Virus record (IMG/VR): IMGVR_UViG_3300009156_000057
Location: 1-35,920 of that record
From: a virus
Reading direction: 5' to 3' (one strand)
Length of the DNA: 35,920 nucleotides
Shown here piece by piece: positions 1 to 7,343 of the stretch. Within the stretch, counting starts at the first letter, position 1. Each line of letters begins with the position of its first letter. Under the pieces are notes generated by a model that made no database searches, was not told where the DNA came from, and saw only the letters and a list, made by a program, of their open reading frames with translations. A program made the position numbers and the translations under genes.

Positions 1-90
1 CGCTTGCGCGGTTACGGCAATGCAATCGTGCCGCAAGTCGCGGCGGAGTTCATCCGGAGCTTCATCGAATGTGACGGATGGGACAAATAG
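1..90 (+). CDS. DNA (cytosine-5) methyltransferase, C-terminal end only
   Basis: Frame 1 is open from the first base to a TAG at 88-90. The 29 residues read RLRGYGNAIVPQVAAEFI and then a short tail. An R-L-R-x-Y-G-N-A-I-x-P-x-V-A-x-x-F-I block is the usual C-terminal end of phage C5-cytosine methyltransferases (the last conserved motif of the family, next to the AdoMet-binding core). The catalytic PC and ENV motifs lie upstream of the window, so activity cannot be judged. The next gene starts six bases after the stop. The assignment rests on this single motif but the match is characteristic. Confidence 0.62.
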   Translation, partial: RLRGYGNAIVPQVAAEFIRSFIECDGWDK

Positions 91-95
91 GACCA

Positions 96-434
96 ATGAC
101 ACCCGCTGAGTTTCATCCATTGACGCATTTGAGGCGGCGGCATTTGTTGGCGCTGGGGTTCAGTGACCAGTGTATCGAGGCGATGCGGTATGTGGTGGGG
201 TCGTTCGAGGAGCGGGTGCCGGCGCGGCGTATCGCGTATATGAGGCTGCCGTCAAAGCGGGCCAAGAAAGGGCGCCCCCTCACCCCGACCCTCTCCCCCA
301 ATGGGGGAGAGGGAGTGAGGGGCATGGGCGCGGGCATTTATCGCAAGAGTGATGTGTTGCAGTTCCTGGGGCCGGAGTTTTCCAACGGGAATAGGACTGA
401 GAAGACGAATGGGACAAATTTTCGTAAATCGTAA
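96..434 (+). CDS. small helix-turn-helix protein with in-frame palindrome
   Basis: A 112-residue protein. The ATG at 96 is preferred to that at 78 because the earlier one lies inside the preceding gene. The N-terminal part (LTHLRRRHLLALGFSDQCIEAM) and the C-terminal GIYRKSDVLQFL look like the two halves of an excisionase/MerR-like winged helix: a recognition-helix half and the 'YrksDVlxfL' wing. Between them sits RPLTPTLSPNGGEGVRG, encoded by a family A palindrome, so the DNA element was inserted between helix and wing without breaking the frame. The stop TAA lies inside the tandem repeat before the portal gene. It may be a packaging or regulatory DNA-binding protein; a small terminase role is possible but not shown. 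Confidence 0.55.
   Translation: MTPAEFHPLTHLRRRHLLALGFSDQCIEAMRYVVGSFEERVPARRIAYMRLPSKRAKKGRPLTPTLSPNGGEGVRGMGAGIYRKSDVLQFLGPEFSNGNRTEKTNGTNFRKS
275..322 (+). repeat. family A palindrome, copy 1 (in frame)
   Basis: C-rich arm CCCTCTCCCCC, short centre, G-rich arm GGGGGAGAGGG, flanked outside by CCCCTCACCCC and GAGGGG. It forms a long hairpin and is read as LTPTLSPNGGEGVRG. Related copies occur at 1023, 12020, 19063, 23830 and, inverted, at 23893. Confidence 0.85.
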
Positions 435-442
435 ATCGTAAA
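422..442 (+). repeat. junction tandem repeat (TCGTAAA)x3
   Basis: Three exact 7-bp units between the small HTH gene and the portal gene. The array supplies the TAA stop of the upstream gene (432-434). The downstream continuation CGTAAATCCAAAGT is also found in front of the gene at 20139. Confidence 0.85.
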
Positions 443-453
443 TCCAAAGTTAA

Positions 454-2826
454 ATGACTACATTACCTGATCCCCTGGCTGAAAATGTCTGGCAAGTGAG
501 TGAGACGCCGCCGGTCGAACGCATCATAAAAGAGTTCGAACGGTCGGGCGGGCTGGCGCAATCGAGTGTCAACAAGACGCGCAATGACCGTATCCGGTAT
601 TGTCGGTGGACCGGGCGGTCCACGGATTACAAGAAGCATCGCAGCGCGTTGGGCAAGGACCCGGTGCCGTATGAGGATGCCTGGGACGGGCGCATTTACA
701 CGGCGGACGGCATCATCGAGGACTTGGGGGCGGTGTTGAATAGTGCGTTTGCCCGCGCGCAGTTCGCGATGAAGCCGACGGGTGCGGAGGATTTGGCCAA
801 GGCGGCCAATGCGCGCAAGGTGTTGTTGAAATACATCGACCGGGATCGCGAGGTGTTGAACGAGGAGGCGGAGTTGTTGTGGCAGACGGGGCTCAATTAC
901 GGCAACGCGATGTGGCACGTGTATTGGGACAAGTGCGTGTCGATGAAGATGGTGGAGGTGAAGGGTGAGGCGTTGATTGAGGCGGCGCAGAGGGCGGAGC
1001 AGGCGCTGGCAGGGATGGGGAACCCCCTCACCCCGGCCCTCTCCCCCGGTCCTGCGGACGGCGGGGGCGAGGGAGGACCTGCGGTCGGCGGCCCACCACC
1101 AGAGGTGATTGAGGCGTTGGCGATGTTTGCGAGTGTGCCGGAGTTGATTGCTGACCCGGCGCGTGAGGATGAGGCGGTGGAGGTGTTCAAGCGGATTGCG
1201 AAGGCGCTGGCGGGTCAATTGTTCCACATGGAACGTGATGAGTACGGCGACAGTTGGCTGAACAATTATGAGTTGACGACGGCGCAGGCGCGCAAGGCGG
1301 TCAGGCAGTTGCGCAAGGAGGGTTACACGGAGTTTCCAGCGCCGTATTTGTCGAAGAATGCGCCGTGCGCGACGGCGCGCGAGGTGGGTTACGATTATTT
1401 TGGGCCGCCGGAGATGACGGATCCGGAGGTGGCGCCGTGGCATATCGTGCGGGAGTGGCTGACGCCGGCGCAAATCATGGAGAACAAGGTGACGGATGGG
1501 TGGAATCCGGAGTGGTGTGACGCGGTGTTGAAGACGGCCGGCCAGGTGACGGAGTGGGGCAGTGAGGTGCAGATGAATGACGTGGAGTTGGACGATGACA
1601 CGGAGTCGTTCGATGTGCAGCGGCATAATCGGCACAGCACGCTCATCGAGGTGTTGCATTGTTACGCGCGTTACACGACACCGGAGGGTGTGCCGCAGAT
1701 TTGGTGCACGGTGTTGAGTCCGCACCTGCTGCATAAGACGAGTGGGACGGGTGGGACTGATAAAATGTGGGCCAAGCATTATCCGTTGCGCGGTTCCAAG
1801 TATGGGTTCTTTCCGTTTCGGTGGCAGAAGAAGCGCAGGAATTTCCATCAGAATTTTGGCATTCCTGAACTGGTGGGTTCGGACCAGCAGTTGATTAAGC
1901 GGACGCATGACCAGCTCACGGACCGCGCGGATCTGGAGTTGAATCCGCCGTGGCTGGTGCGCAATCGGCTGGCGATGCAGTACAAGGCGGGTCCAGGTTC
2001 GCAAATCCCGATTCGTGTGCCGGATGGTGTGCGGCGCGCGGAGCTGGCGGCGGGCAATCCGCAACTGGGCTTTGAGCTGATCAAGAGCGCGCAGTATCGG
2101 TTGGACAATTATTTTGGGTTGATGACGGAGAATGTTTTGCCGGCGAAGTGGCAGATGAAGTTGCAGGCGTTGGCGGGACGGTTCCTCGGTTCGTGCCAGG
2201 TGATGTTCAAGTATTACTGGGAGTTGATTCAGGAGCACGCGGATGAGCAGGAGTTGCAACGGATCGCGGCTGGTGACGTGAATTTTCCAAAGACGCCGGA
2301 GGAAATTGAGGGCGAGTATGACGTGAGTCTTTACTTCGATGTGAAGGACCTCGATATGGAATTCGTTTTCAAGAAATTGGAGGCGGTGTCGAACATGGCG
2401 GTGCCGTTGGACCGCGCGGGCACGCTGGATTTGAGCGCGTTGGTGCGGATGATTGTGCTGGCGATCGACCCGACGTACGCGCAGGCGTTGTTGACGGACA
2501 AGGAGGGGGCCAGTCGGCGGGTGTATCGCGACGTGGACACGGAGGTGTTGCGCATGTTCGCGGGCAATGAGGCGGATTACGTGGAGAGCGACCCGACGGC
2601 GAAGATGAAGCTGGAATTTCTGGACCAGGTGCTGAAGTCGAATCCGCGTTACGTGCAGGCGATCAATCCGGAGGGCAATGGCGAGCAGGATCCGCTGTTC
2701 AAGGCGCGTCTGGACAAGTATGTGAAGAACCTGCAACAGAGCGTCACGCAGCAGCAGAACAAGCAGGTGGGCAGGTTGGGGGTGGTTCCTGATAGTGCGG
2801 CGCAAATGGTGAATGGTGAAGCGTGA
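454..2826 (+). CDS. phage portal protein
   Basis: A 790-residue protein that should form the dodecameric ring at the capsid vertex through which DNA is packaged and released. The region around residues 125-160 (KYIDRDREVLNEEAELLWQT, then GNAMWHVYWD) and the segment around 450-500 (YPLRGSKYGFFPFRWQ, PELVGSDQQLIKRTHDQL) resemble P22/SU10-type portals, which are usually 500-800 residues. It is followed by small genes, a scaffold-like gene and the capsid gene, the usual head order. Residues about 190-213 (NPLTPALSPGPADGGGEGGP) come from a composite palindrome inserted in frame. The stop TGA lies in a GCGTGAA repeat. No strong Shine-Dalgarno sequence precedes the ATG. Confidence 0.78.
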   Translation: MTTLPDPLAENVWQVSETPPVERIIKEFERSGGLAQSSVNKTRNDRIRYCRWTGRSTDYKKHRSALGKDPVPYEDAWDGRIYTADGIIEDLGAVLNSAFARAQFAMKPTGAEDLAKAANARKVLLKYIDRDREVLNEEAELLWQTGLNYGNAMWHVYWDKCVSMKMVEVKGEALIEAAQRAEQALAGMGNPLTPALSPGPADGGGEGGPAVGGPPPEVIEALAMFASVPELIADPAREDEAVEVFKRIAKALAGQLFHMERDEYGDSWLNNYELTTAQARKAVRQLRKEGYTEFPAPYLSKNAPCATAREVGYDYFGPPEMTDPEVAPWHIVREWLTPAQIMENKVTDGWNPEWCDAVLKTAGQVTEWGSEVQMNDVELDDDTESFDVQRHNRHSTLIEVLHCYARYTTPEGVPQIWCTVLSPHLLHKTSGTGGTDKMWAKHYPLRGSKYGFFPFRWQKKRRNFHQNFGIPELVGSDQQLIKRTHDQLTDRADLELNPPWLVRNRLAMQYKAGPGSQIPIRVPDGVRRAELAAGNPQLGFELIKSAQYRLDNYFGLMTENVLPAKWQMKLQALAGRFLGSCQVMFKYYWELIQEHADEQELQRIAAGDVNFPKTPEEIEGEYDVSLYFDVKDLDMEFVFKKLEAVSNMAVPLDRAGTLDLSALVRMIVLAIDPTYAQALLTDKEGASRRVYRDVDTEVLRMFAGNEADYVESDPTAKMKLEFLDQVLKSNPRYVQAINPEGNGEQDPLFKARLDKYVKNLQQSVTQQQNKQVGRLGVVPDSAAQMVNGEA
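1023..1090 (+). repeat. composite palindrome: family B nested in family A, inside portal
   Basis: The left half of a family A element (CCCCCTCACCCC, CCCTCTCCCCC) runs directly into a family B unit GGTCCTGCGGACGGCG at 1048-1063. It then continues into the G-rich right half (GGGGCGAGGG) and a second B-like unit GGACCTGCGGTCGGCG at 1075-1090. The whole 68 bases stay in frame with the portal. Confidence 0.8.
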
Positions 2827-2845
2827 AGCGTGAAGGGCCAAACGA

Positions 2846-3070
2846 ATGAAAACGAAGCAAGTGGAGTTGTGGATTGATTTGTATCCGGGTTGGCAGGACC
2901 AGGCAGAGACATGGTTGATTGCCCAAGCACTGCCAAAGCAAGAGAAGCAGCCACACACCAAGCGGGTCAAAATATTGGTCGAGTTGCCGGTGTTCGGTGG
3001 GAGCGCGGAAGTGGACCACACGGTGACCAGCGTCAGCGAAGTGGTCAAGGAGGGATTGTTGAAGCAATGA
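2846..3070 (+). CDS. small hypothetical phage protein
   Basis: A 74-residue protein between portal and scaffold genes. I do not recognise it. It begins MKTKQVELWIDLYPGW and reads like a small alpha/beta protein with a basic middle and an acidic, valine-rich end (VDHTVTSVSEVVKEGLL). The start follows a GCGTGAA repeat by about 15 bases. Its TGA stop (3068-3070) overlaps the next ATG (3067-3069), so the two are probably translated together. Confidence 0.5.
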   Translation: MKTKQVELWIDLYPGWQDQAETWLIAQALPKQEKQPHTKRVKILVELPVFGGSAEVDHTVTSVSEVVKEGLLKQ

Positions 3071-3414
3071 GAACCCTGGATGAATTGACGGCGGAGGCGC
3101 CGGGTGACGCACAGCGGCTGAAGCAAATCAGCCAGGCGGCTGATGCGTTGATGGCGGTGCCGGAGCAGGGCCCGGTGTGGCAGGGGTTGCGGGCGCGCTT
3201 CGAACTGGCGATTGCCGAGGCGAATGACGCGGTGACGCATCCGGACACGCCGGAGGAGAAACGCGCCGGCTGGGCTGGACGTGAGCGCGGCTTGCGCGAT
3301 TTGTGGAGTGAGCTGGCGGACCTGCGGTCTGGCAAGTGGAAGGAGTGGCCGGAGGTCAGCGCCAGCGAGGAGCGGCAACGGAAGATGAAGGCGAGAACGG
3401 AGGAAGAGGAGTGA
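3067..3414 (+). CDS. hypothetical helical phage protein
   Basis: A 115-residue protein starting at the ATG that overlaps the upstream stop. It is predicted to be mostly helical and charged (LDELTAEAPGDAQRLKQISQ near the start; a basic/acidic tail ending KARTEEEE). No catalytic motif is visible. Its position directly before the scaffold-like gene suggests a head-assembly or morphogenesis accessory. The long helices would also fit a small coiled-coil protein. Function unknown. Confidence 0.5.
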   Translation: MRTLDELTAEAPGDAQRLKQISQAADALMAVPEQGPVWQGLRARFELAIAEANDAVTHPDTPEEKRAGWAGRERGLRDLWSELADLRSGKWKEWPEVSASEERQRKMKARTEEEE

Positions 3415-3738
3415 AAACGAGGCTGCGAATTACGCAGGCTGGAAATCCAACGACACATGGGTTCCGGCTTTTCGACCAGTGAAGTTTAGGCTGTATCTGC
3501 CAGAGTGACATCTTCGCCCATCTTCATCCACATTAGTCCAAAGCAGTCCACTTTCCCAAGAGGCTATTGACGGGTCGCAATGGCTCGTCGTAAACCGCGC
3601 ATTGTAAGTTCAGGCGCGGTTGTTCTGCCTTCAGGCCGCGGTCCTGCGGACGGCGTTTAAGCGGACGGCGCTTATGCGCCAAAATTCAAGGCTGGTTCAT
3701 CCCTTAACAGATCGCAGTCGTTCTTGCGTTTCAATCGC
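3415..3738 (+). other. long non-coding gap in the head operon
   Basis: About 320 bases without a convincing gene, the largest gap in the head region. It contains a family B unit at 3640-3655 (GGTCCTGCGGACGGCG) with a partial second unit at about 3661-3670. It also holds a 26-codon ATG frame (3580-3660) that ends inside this repeat. A TTGACG hexamer at 3568 has no convincing -10 box 17 bases further on. The gap could hold a late promoter or be debris left by repeat insertion; I cannot decide. Confidence 0.45.
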
Positions 3739-5148
3739 ATGGCTAAAGCAAAGAAACAATCTGCTGATGCACAAGCCGGCGCTCTCCAGAGCGCCGCTAC
3801 AAGTGCACTGGCGGCGGAGTCCACGTCTGCTCCGCTTGCAGTTCCCAGCGTGCCGAAGAGAAAGAAGGTTAATTCCACTGCTCAACCTCAAGTTGCTCCA
3901 ACGGCTGCGGATGCGGCGTCGGACGGGTTGGGTGGCAACTTCCGGGATCAGGCGTTGCGCTTGTTGTCGGGAGATTTAACGGCCTTGGCGCCGAATGCGG
4001 AAGGCGGCGGTCGCGGAGCGACGCGCCCTACCGAGACGGCGACTGGGGAGGACGATTCTGGCGAGGATGCTGGCGGCGATGGACCTGAAGCGTCCGCCGT
4101 CGGTGCCGAGTCGGATGACGATAATTCACACCTGGCTGACCTCGGTCCTGCGGACGGCGATGCGCCTGCGGCGGGCGGTCCTGCGGACGGCGCTCCTGCG
4201 GACGGCGGTCCTGCGGACGGCGCTCCTGCGGAGGGCGATGAGGGCGAAGCGGCAGGCGAAGGCGAGACTGACGAAGAGGCTGACGACGAAGACCTGGATG
4301 CGTTGGCGGAGTTGGATGATGCGCCGTTGGACGCGCACGCGAAGGCTAAACAGTGGCCGGCTTCATTCCATAAGCGAGTCAAGAAGTTCGCAAAGCAACA
4401 TCGGCAAGCGGTCGCGCACGAAGCGCGGTTGAGTGAGAGAGTTGCGGAATTGGAGCAGGAGCTGGAGCAGCGCAATGGTCCAGAGTCCGGCGCGGTGGGG
4501 ACACCGCGCCCTACCAGCAATGGTGGTCCGGCGTCACTGCCGGAGCAGGCGTTGTTGAAGGACATCGACCTGCGGGAGCGGGCGTTGGGCCAGATTGACG
4601 CGCATTTGTCCAGTCCGGAAGGGATGGCCGGTCAACCGATGGAGGTGGGCGGCCAGACGTTCACGATCGCGCAGTTGCGTGCAGAGGCGCGCAAGTATGA
4701 GCGGGAGGTGAACCAGGCCAATGCCCAGTTGCATCAGCTTCGGCAGACGACTGAGACGGCGCGCCGGCAGTTCGATGCGCAGGCCGTGACGCAGCACCCT
4801 TGGTTGAAGGACCAGCGGAACGCGGAAACGGTGGCCATCGAGTCGGCGTTTCGCAACTTCCCGATGCTCGCCCAGATGCCACGGATGCGCCTGATTCTGG
4901 CGGACCATCTCGCTTACCAAAAGCAGTTGGCGGCAGCTAAGGCGACAAGTGCCAACGGGACGAATGGTAAAGCCCATCGGCCATCGGCGCCGGCTGCGCG
5001 CGCTCCGGCGCGTCCAGCGGCTGCACCGTTGCCAGCGGCACGCGCGGAGACGGATGGCAGAGCCGCGGTCAGTCAGGTGATGAAAACAGGGACGCACGCC
5101 GACGCAAAGAAGGCGGTGATGCACCTGATCGAGTCCAGACCGAGATGA
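3739..5148 (+). CDS. scaffold-like head assembly protein
   Basis: A 469-residue protein directly before the capsid gene, the usual place for a scaffold. The start is taken as the ATG at 3739 (MAKAKKQSAD); a TTG 15 bases earlier is less likely. The N-terminal third is low-complexity Ala/Pro and then very acidic (residues about 105-200), carrying the pentapeptide array GPADG/APADG. A coiled coil follows (HEARLSERVAELEQELEQ) and a second helical region around 300-345 (LRAEARKYEREVNQANAQLHQ). This acidic-plus-coiled-coil layout is typical of scaffolds. Four palindromes are read in frame within it (families D, C, B array, C). It could also be a non-scaffold internal protein. Confidence 0.65.
   Translation: MAKAKKQSADAQAGALQSAATSALAAESTSAPLAVPSVPKRKKVNSTAQPQVAPTAADAASDGLGGNFRDQALRLLSGDLTALAPNAEGGGRGATRPTETATGEDDSGEDAGGDGPEASAVGAESDDDNSHLADLGPADGDAPAAGGPADGAPADGGPADGAPAEGDEGEAAGEGETDEEADDEDLDALAELDDAPLDAHAKAKQWPASFHKRVKKFAKQHRQAVAHEARLSERVAELEQELEQRNGPESGAVGTPRPTSNGGPASLPEQALLKDIDLRERALGQIDAHLSSPEGMAGQPMEVGGQTFTIAQLRAEARKYEREVNQANAQLHQLRQTTETARRQFDAQAVTQHPWLKDQRNAETVAIESAFRNFPMLAQMPRMRLILADHLAYQKQLAAAKATSANGTNGKAHRPSAPAARAPARPAAAPLPAARAETDGRAAVSQVMKTGTHADAKKAVMHLIESRPR
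3778..3795 (+). repeat. family D hairpin, copy 1
   Basis: GGCGCTC, loop TCCA, GAGCGCC, followed by GCTAC. It is read in frame near the scaffold N-terminus as AGALQSAAT. The second copy is at 5160-5181. Confidence 0.75.
4004..4032 (+). repeat. family C element in scaffold gene
   Basis: Half of a family C element, core GGTCGCGGAGCGACGCGCC followed by CTACC, in frame as GGRGATRPT. The same core stands in the intergenic copy at 8412-8440. Confidence 0.7.
4144..4237 (+). repeat. family B tandem array in scaffold gene
   Basis: About six 15-bp units of the type GGTCCTGCGGACGGC, alternating with CTCCTGCGGACGGCG and two degenerate units (GCGCCTGCGGCGGGC and CTCCTGCGGAGGGCG). A 15-bp period keeps the frame and yields alternating GPADG and APADG pentapeptides. 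Single units of the same element are scattered elsewhere in the window. Confidence 0.85.
4489..4515 (+). repeat. family C palindrome in scaffold gene
   Basis: GGCGCGGTG, centre GGGA, CACCGCGCC, then CTACC. Read in frame as SGAVGTPRPT. Inverse-oriented relatives lie at 21095 and 26536. Confidence 0.8.
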
Positions 5149-5159
5149 CGAAATCAATG

Positions 5160-5181
5160 GCGGCGCTCACCAGAGCGCCGC
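5160..5181 (+). repeat. family D hairpin before the capsid gene
   Basis: A perfect 9-bp stem GCGGCGCTC/GAGCGCCGC with loop ACCA, 23 bases before the capsid ATG. There is no T-tract, so it is not a standard terminator. Sequence identity to the copy inside the scaffold gene argues for a mobile repeat, though a processing or stability role before the most abundant virion gene is possible. Confidence 0.7.
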
Positions 5182-5204
5182 TACGGCGCTTCAGAAAATA
5201 ACTC

Positions 5205-6221
5205 ATGCTGATTGAACGAAATCAAGTGGGCAAACGGGAGGCATTGGCCGACCTGATTGCCCGTGTGGATGCCAAGGCGAAACCGCTCTTGGCCCGCATC
5301 CCGAAGGGGCCAGACCGCAACAACATGTTGTTCTCCTGGCAAATGGATGACTTCGAGAACGACGCCGATTTGGCGGTCGATGACGGTGAAGATGCCGACA
5401 GTTTCGGCAACGCCTCGGAGAACCGTTTCCTGGCGTCGTCGTATCAAACGAAGTTCCGCGACACGGCGATGGTGTCGGACCTGGCCGAGAACGTGTCGGA
5501 CGTGGCGGGTCTGCCGCGCGGTGAGGAAGCCGAGTCGATTATGAAGAAGCTGGAGAAGCTCGGTCGCTCGATTGAAGCCGCGATGTGCGGTGACCAGGAC
5601 CATCAGGCGGGCGCGGCGGGTGTGCCGTACAAGCCGCGTGGCCTGGGTGTGTGGATTACTGCGGCCGGCGACGGCGCGCAAGCGGTGTTGCCTGTGGCGG
5701 ACCGGTTCCGTCCACCGTCTGCGAGCATCGACACGACGGCGATGTCGAGCGTCACGCCGACGATCATCAACAACCTGTTGCAGAGTTCGTATCAGCAAAC
5801 GGGCAAGGAAGGCGCCTTCACCGGATTGTTTGGTCCGACGTTGCGCCGCGTCATCAGCACGTTCGTTGAACAGACCGGCGGCGGCACGAGCGCCACGGTG
5901 ATTCGCGCTTACACGACTGCGTTCAACCAGAACCAGGGGACGGTCGGCAGTGTGGTGGATGTGTTCAAAGGCGACTTTGGCACGATCGACATTCTGCCGT
6001 CGCTGTTCAACGCCTCGGCACGCTTCGGCGGGTCGGACGCTGCGAATCTGCGGCGCGGTTACATCTTCCTCGACGAATGGCTGGAGATGACCCACAAGCG
6101 CAAGCCGCGTGTGAAGGAGCTGGAGGATCGCGGCGGTGGTCCGCGTTTCCTGGTGGATTCGATCTGGTCGTTCTTCCCGAAGAACACGCGCGGGTTCATC
6201 AAGATGGCGGCGACGACGTAA
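5205..6221 (+). CDS. major capsid protein, SU10-like
   Basis: A 338-residue protein expected to form the icosahedral head shell (HK97 fold). The N-terminal half matches the layout of the SU10 major capsid family: ARIPKGPDRNNMLFSWQMDD, then ASSYQTKFRDTAMVSDLAEN, then a helical SIMKKLEKLGRSIEAAM segment ending in a small-residue turn. The length fits this family (about 300-350). It lies right after the scaffold-like gene, and ATG 5205 is the only sensible start. No repeat element interrupts this gene, unlike its neighbours, which suggests strong constraint. Confidence 0.8.
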   Translation: MLIERNQVGKREALADLIARVDAKAKPLLARIPKGPDRNNMLFSWQMDDFENDADLAVDDGEDADSFGNASENRFLASSYQTKFRDTAMVSDLAENVSDVAGLPRGEEAESIMKKLEKLGRSIEAAMCGDQDHQAGAAGVPYKPRGLGVWITAAGDGAQAVLPVADRFRPPSASIDTTAMSSVTPTIINNLLQSSYQQTGKEGAFTGLFGPTLRRVISTFVEQTGGGTSATVIRAYTTAFNQNQGTVGSVVDVFKGDFGTIDILPSLFNASARFGGSDAANLRRGYIFLDEWLEMTHKRKPRVKELEDRGGGPRFLVDSIWSFFPKNTRGFIKMAATT

Positions 6222-6229
6222 GCCAAAGG

Positions 6230-6257
6230 CGAATGACGAATGACGAATGACGAATGA
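6230..6257 (+). repeat. junction tandem repeat (CGAATGA)x4
   Basis: Four exact 7-bp units between the capsid gene and the next gene. Each unit contains an ATGA, so several out-of-frame ATGs stand before the real start. This favours the ATG at 6275 over the one at 6254, which is part of the last unit. Confidence 0.85.
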
Positions 6258-6274
6258 CGAAAACTGAAACGACT

Positions 6275-6847
6275 ATGAACAAACCCATTCGCTGGTTTTA
6301 CAAGCAGGTCGCCACGGCTCTTATGCTGCTGGCTTTTCTCACGGCGCTGATTGCGCCGCTCAAGGTGGCCGCGCTCGATGCGCAGGTGTTGCCCATCGAA
6401 ACGCAGGCGCGCACGGGGTTCACCCACGCGATCAGCCTGTTCGGCTCGGACCTGACCAATACGCTGACGCATTCGTTGTATCGGTTGATTCCGCGCTCTG
6501 GCAATGGAGCGGCGGGGGATGTCATCGACCGCGTGGGCGTTTACATCGTGCAACCGTTCTACGTGACCAATGCAAACGCGGGCAGCAACAGCGTGTTCCT
6601 GAACGCCGGCAGTTCGATTGTCACCAACGCGTTCCTGAGCAACTTCCCGATAGGAAGCAATCAAACGCAACTGGCATTCGTCACGAACCTGACGGTGCCC
6701 ATCATATTGAGCGCGGCCACGAACTTCACGGTGGCCAGCATCACGACATCGAACGCGAGCATGACAACGAACATGCTGATTAACACGACGCCGGAGGTGC
6801 AAATCTGGATTCGTGTGACGCCGTTCGCACGGCTCTCCAATTGGTAG
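6275..6847 (+). CDS. signal-peptide-bearing protein downstream of capsid
   Basis: A 190-residue protein (seven more if the ATG at 6254 is used). Residues 1-35 look like a Sec signal or membrane anchor: basic NKPIRWFYKQ, then ATALMLLAFLTALIAPL, then AALDAQ. The rest is rich in Asn, Thr and Ser with beta-type alternation (FVTNLTVPIILSAATNFTV) and no cysteines, as in extracellular or virion-surface beta proteins. Its position suggests head decoration or neck, but an export signal is unexpected there. I do not recognise a family. Confidence 0.5.
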   Translation: MNKPIRWFYKQVATALMLLAFLTALIAPLKVAALDAQVLPIETQARTGFTHAISLFGSDLTNTLTHSLYRLIPRSGNGAAGDVIDRVGVYIVQPFYVTNANAGSNSVFLNAGSSIVTNAFLSNFPIGSNQTQLAFVTNLTVPIILSAATNFTVASITTSNASMTTNMLINTTPEVQIWIRVTPFARLSNW

Positions 6848-6903
6848 TGCCCCTGTGCCATGGGCGCGGCGGGTTTGTTTGTGCATCCCGTCGCGCCCAA
6901 CTG

Positions 6904-6939
6904 AGTAGGAGTAAGAGTAAGAGTGGGAGTAAGAGTAGA
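6904..6939 (+). repeat. AGTAAG hexamer array abutting a start codon
   Basis: Six hexamers (AGTAGG, AGTAAG, AGTAAG, AGTGGG, AGTAAG, AGTAGA) end exactly one base before the ATG at 6940. The first reads TAGGAG, so the array could act as a Shine-Dalgarno-like ribosome landing tract. Confidence 0.75.
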
Positions 6940-7329
6940 ATGAGAAACCTGCAACTGCACCTGGACCCGGGCCTGTGCGCGGCGCTCGAGGAATTGGCGC
7001 GGCGCAAGTTGTTGCTCGAACACATCCAGGCGCAGAAGGAGCAGGAGGCGATGGCGCGGCAGATGCGCGAGGCCAAAAGCGTGGATGGCATGGGCGAGTT
7101 GCAGATGCGGGTGCACTCGACGGCGTATCACGATTGGGGAATGAAGCACGGCTTCGACTGCTGGAAGGATGAAGGGTTCAAGAAATACTTTCGCAAGATT
7201 GCGCCGGAGACGCGTGTGAAATGCGGCGGCACGAAGTTGATGGTGGGCTATCAGCCAGGGCAGGAGCAGCAGGTGGCCATATTCGGGAGCGGCAATGAGC
7301 CGCGATTCAGGAAGAGATACGACGAATAG
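6940..7329 (+). CDS. hypothetical head-tail region protein
   Basis: A 129-residue protein. It has an N-terminal amphipathic helix (LDPGLCAALEELARRKLLLEHIQAQKEQ), then a mixed region with HDWGMKHGFDCWKDEGFKKYF that recalls small conserved phage head-to-tail proteins, and a basic tail (EPRFRKRYDE). Only one good start exists, directly after the hexamer array. Its TAG stop is part of the next junction repeat (GACGAATAG). It probably belongs to the neck or a chaperone; no defined family is recognised. Confidence 0.5.
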   Translation: MRNLQLHLDPGLCAALEELARRKLLLEHIQAQKEQEAMARQMREAKSVDGMGELQMRVHSTAYHDWGMKHGFDCWKDEGFKKYFRKIAPETRVKCGGTKLMVGYQPGQEQQVAIFGSGNEPRFRKRYDE

Positions 7330-7338
7330 GACGAATAG
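7321..7338 (+). repeat. junction repeat (GACGAATAG)x2
   Basis: Two 9-bp units followed by GACCTATG. It provides the stop of the upstream gene and sits five bases before the next ATG. Related GACGAATAGGAC strings occur at about 8889 and 17540. Confidence 0.7.
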
Positions 7339-7343
7339 GACCT

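Noticed and set aside
463-3378. 971-codon open frame on the minus strand opposite the portal
   Set aside because: Arg/His/Leu-rich translation without any domain; it is the antisense shadow of a high-G+C gene with strong codon bias.
3580-3660. 26-codon frame MARRKPRIV... in the head-operon gap
   Set aside because: The ribosome site is poorly placed and the last codons are a family B repeat; recorded only as part of the gap.
5160-5181. Rho-independent terminator before the capsid gene
   Set aside because: A good hairpin, but no T-run follows, and the same sequence occurs inside the scaffold gene, so it is better explained as a repeat.
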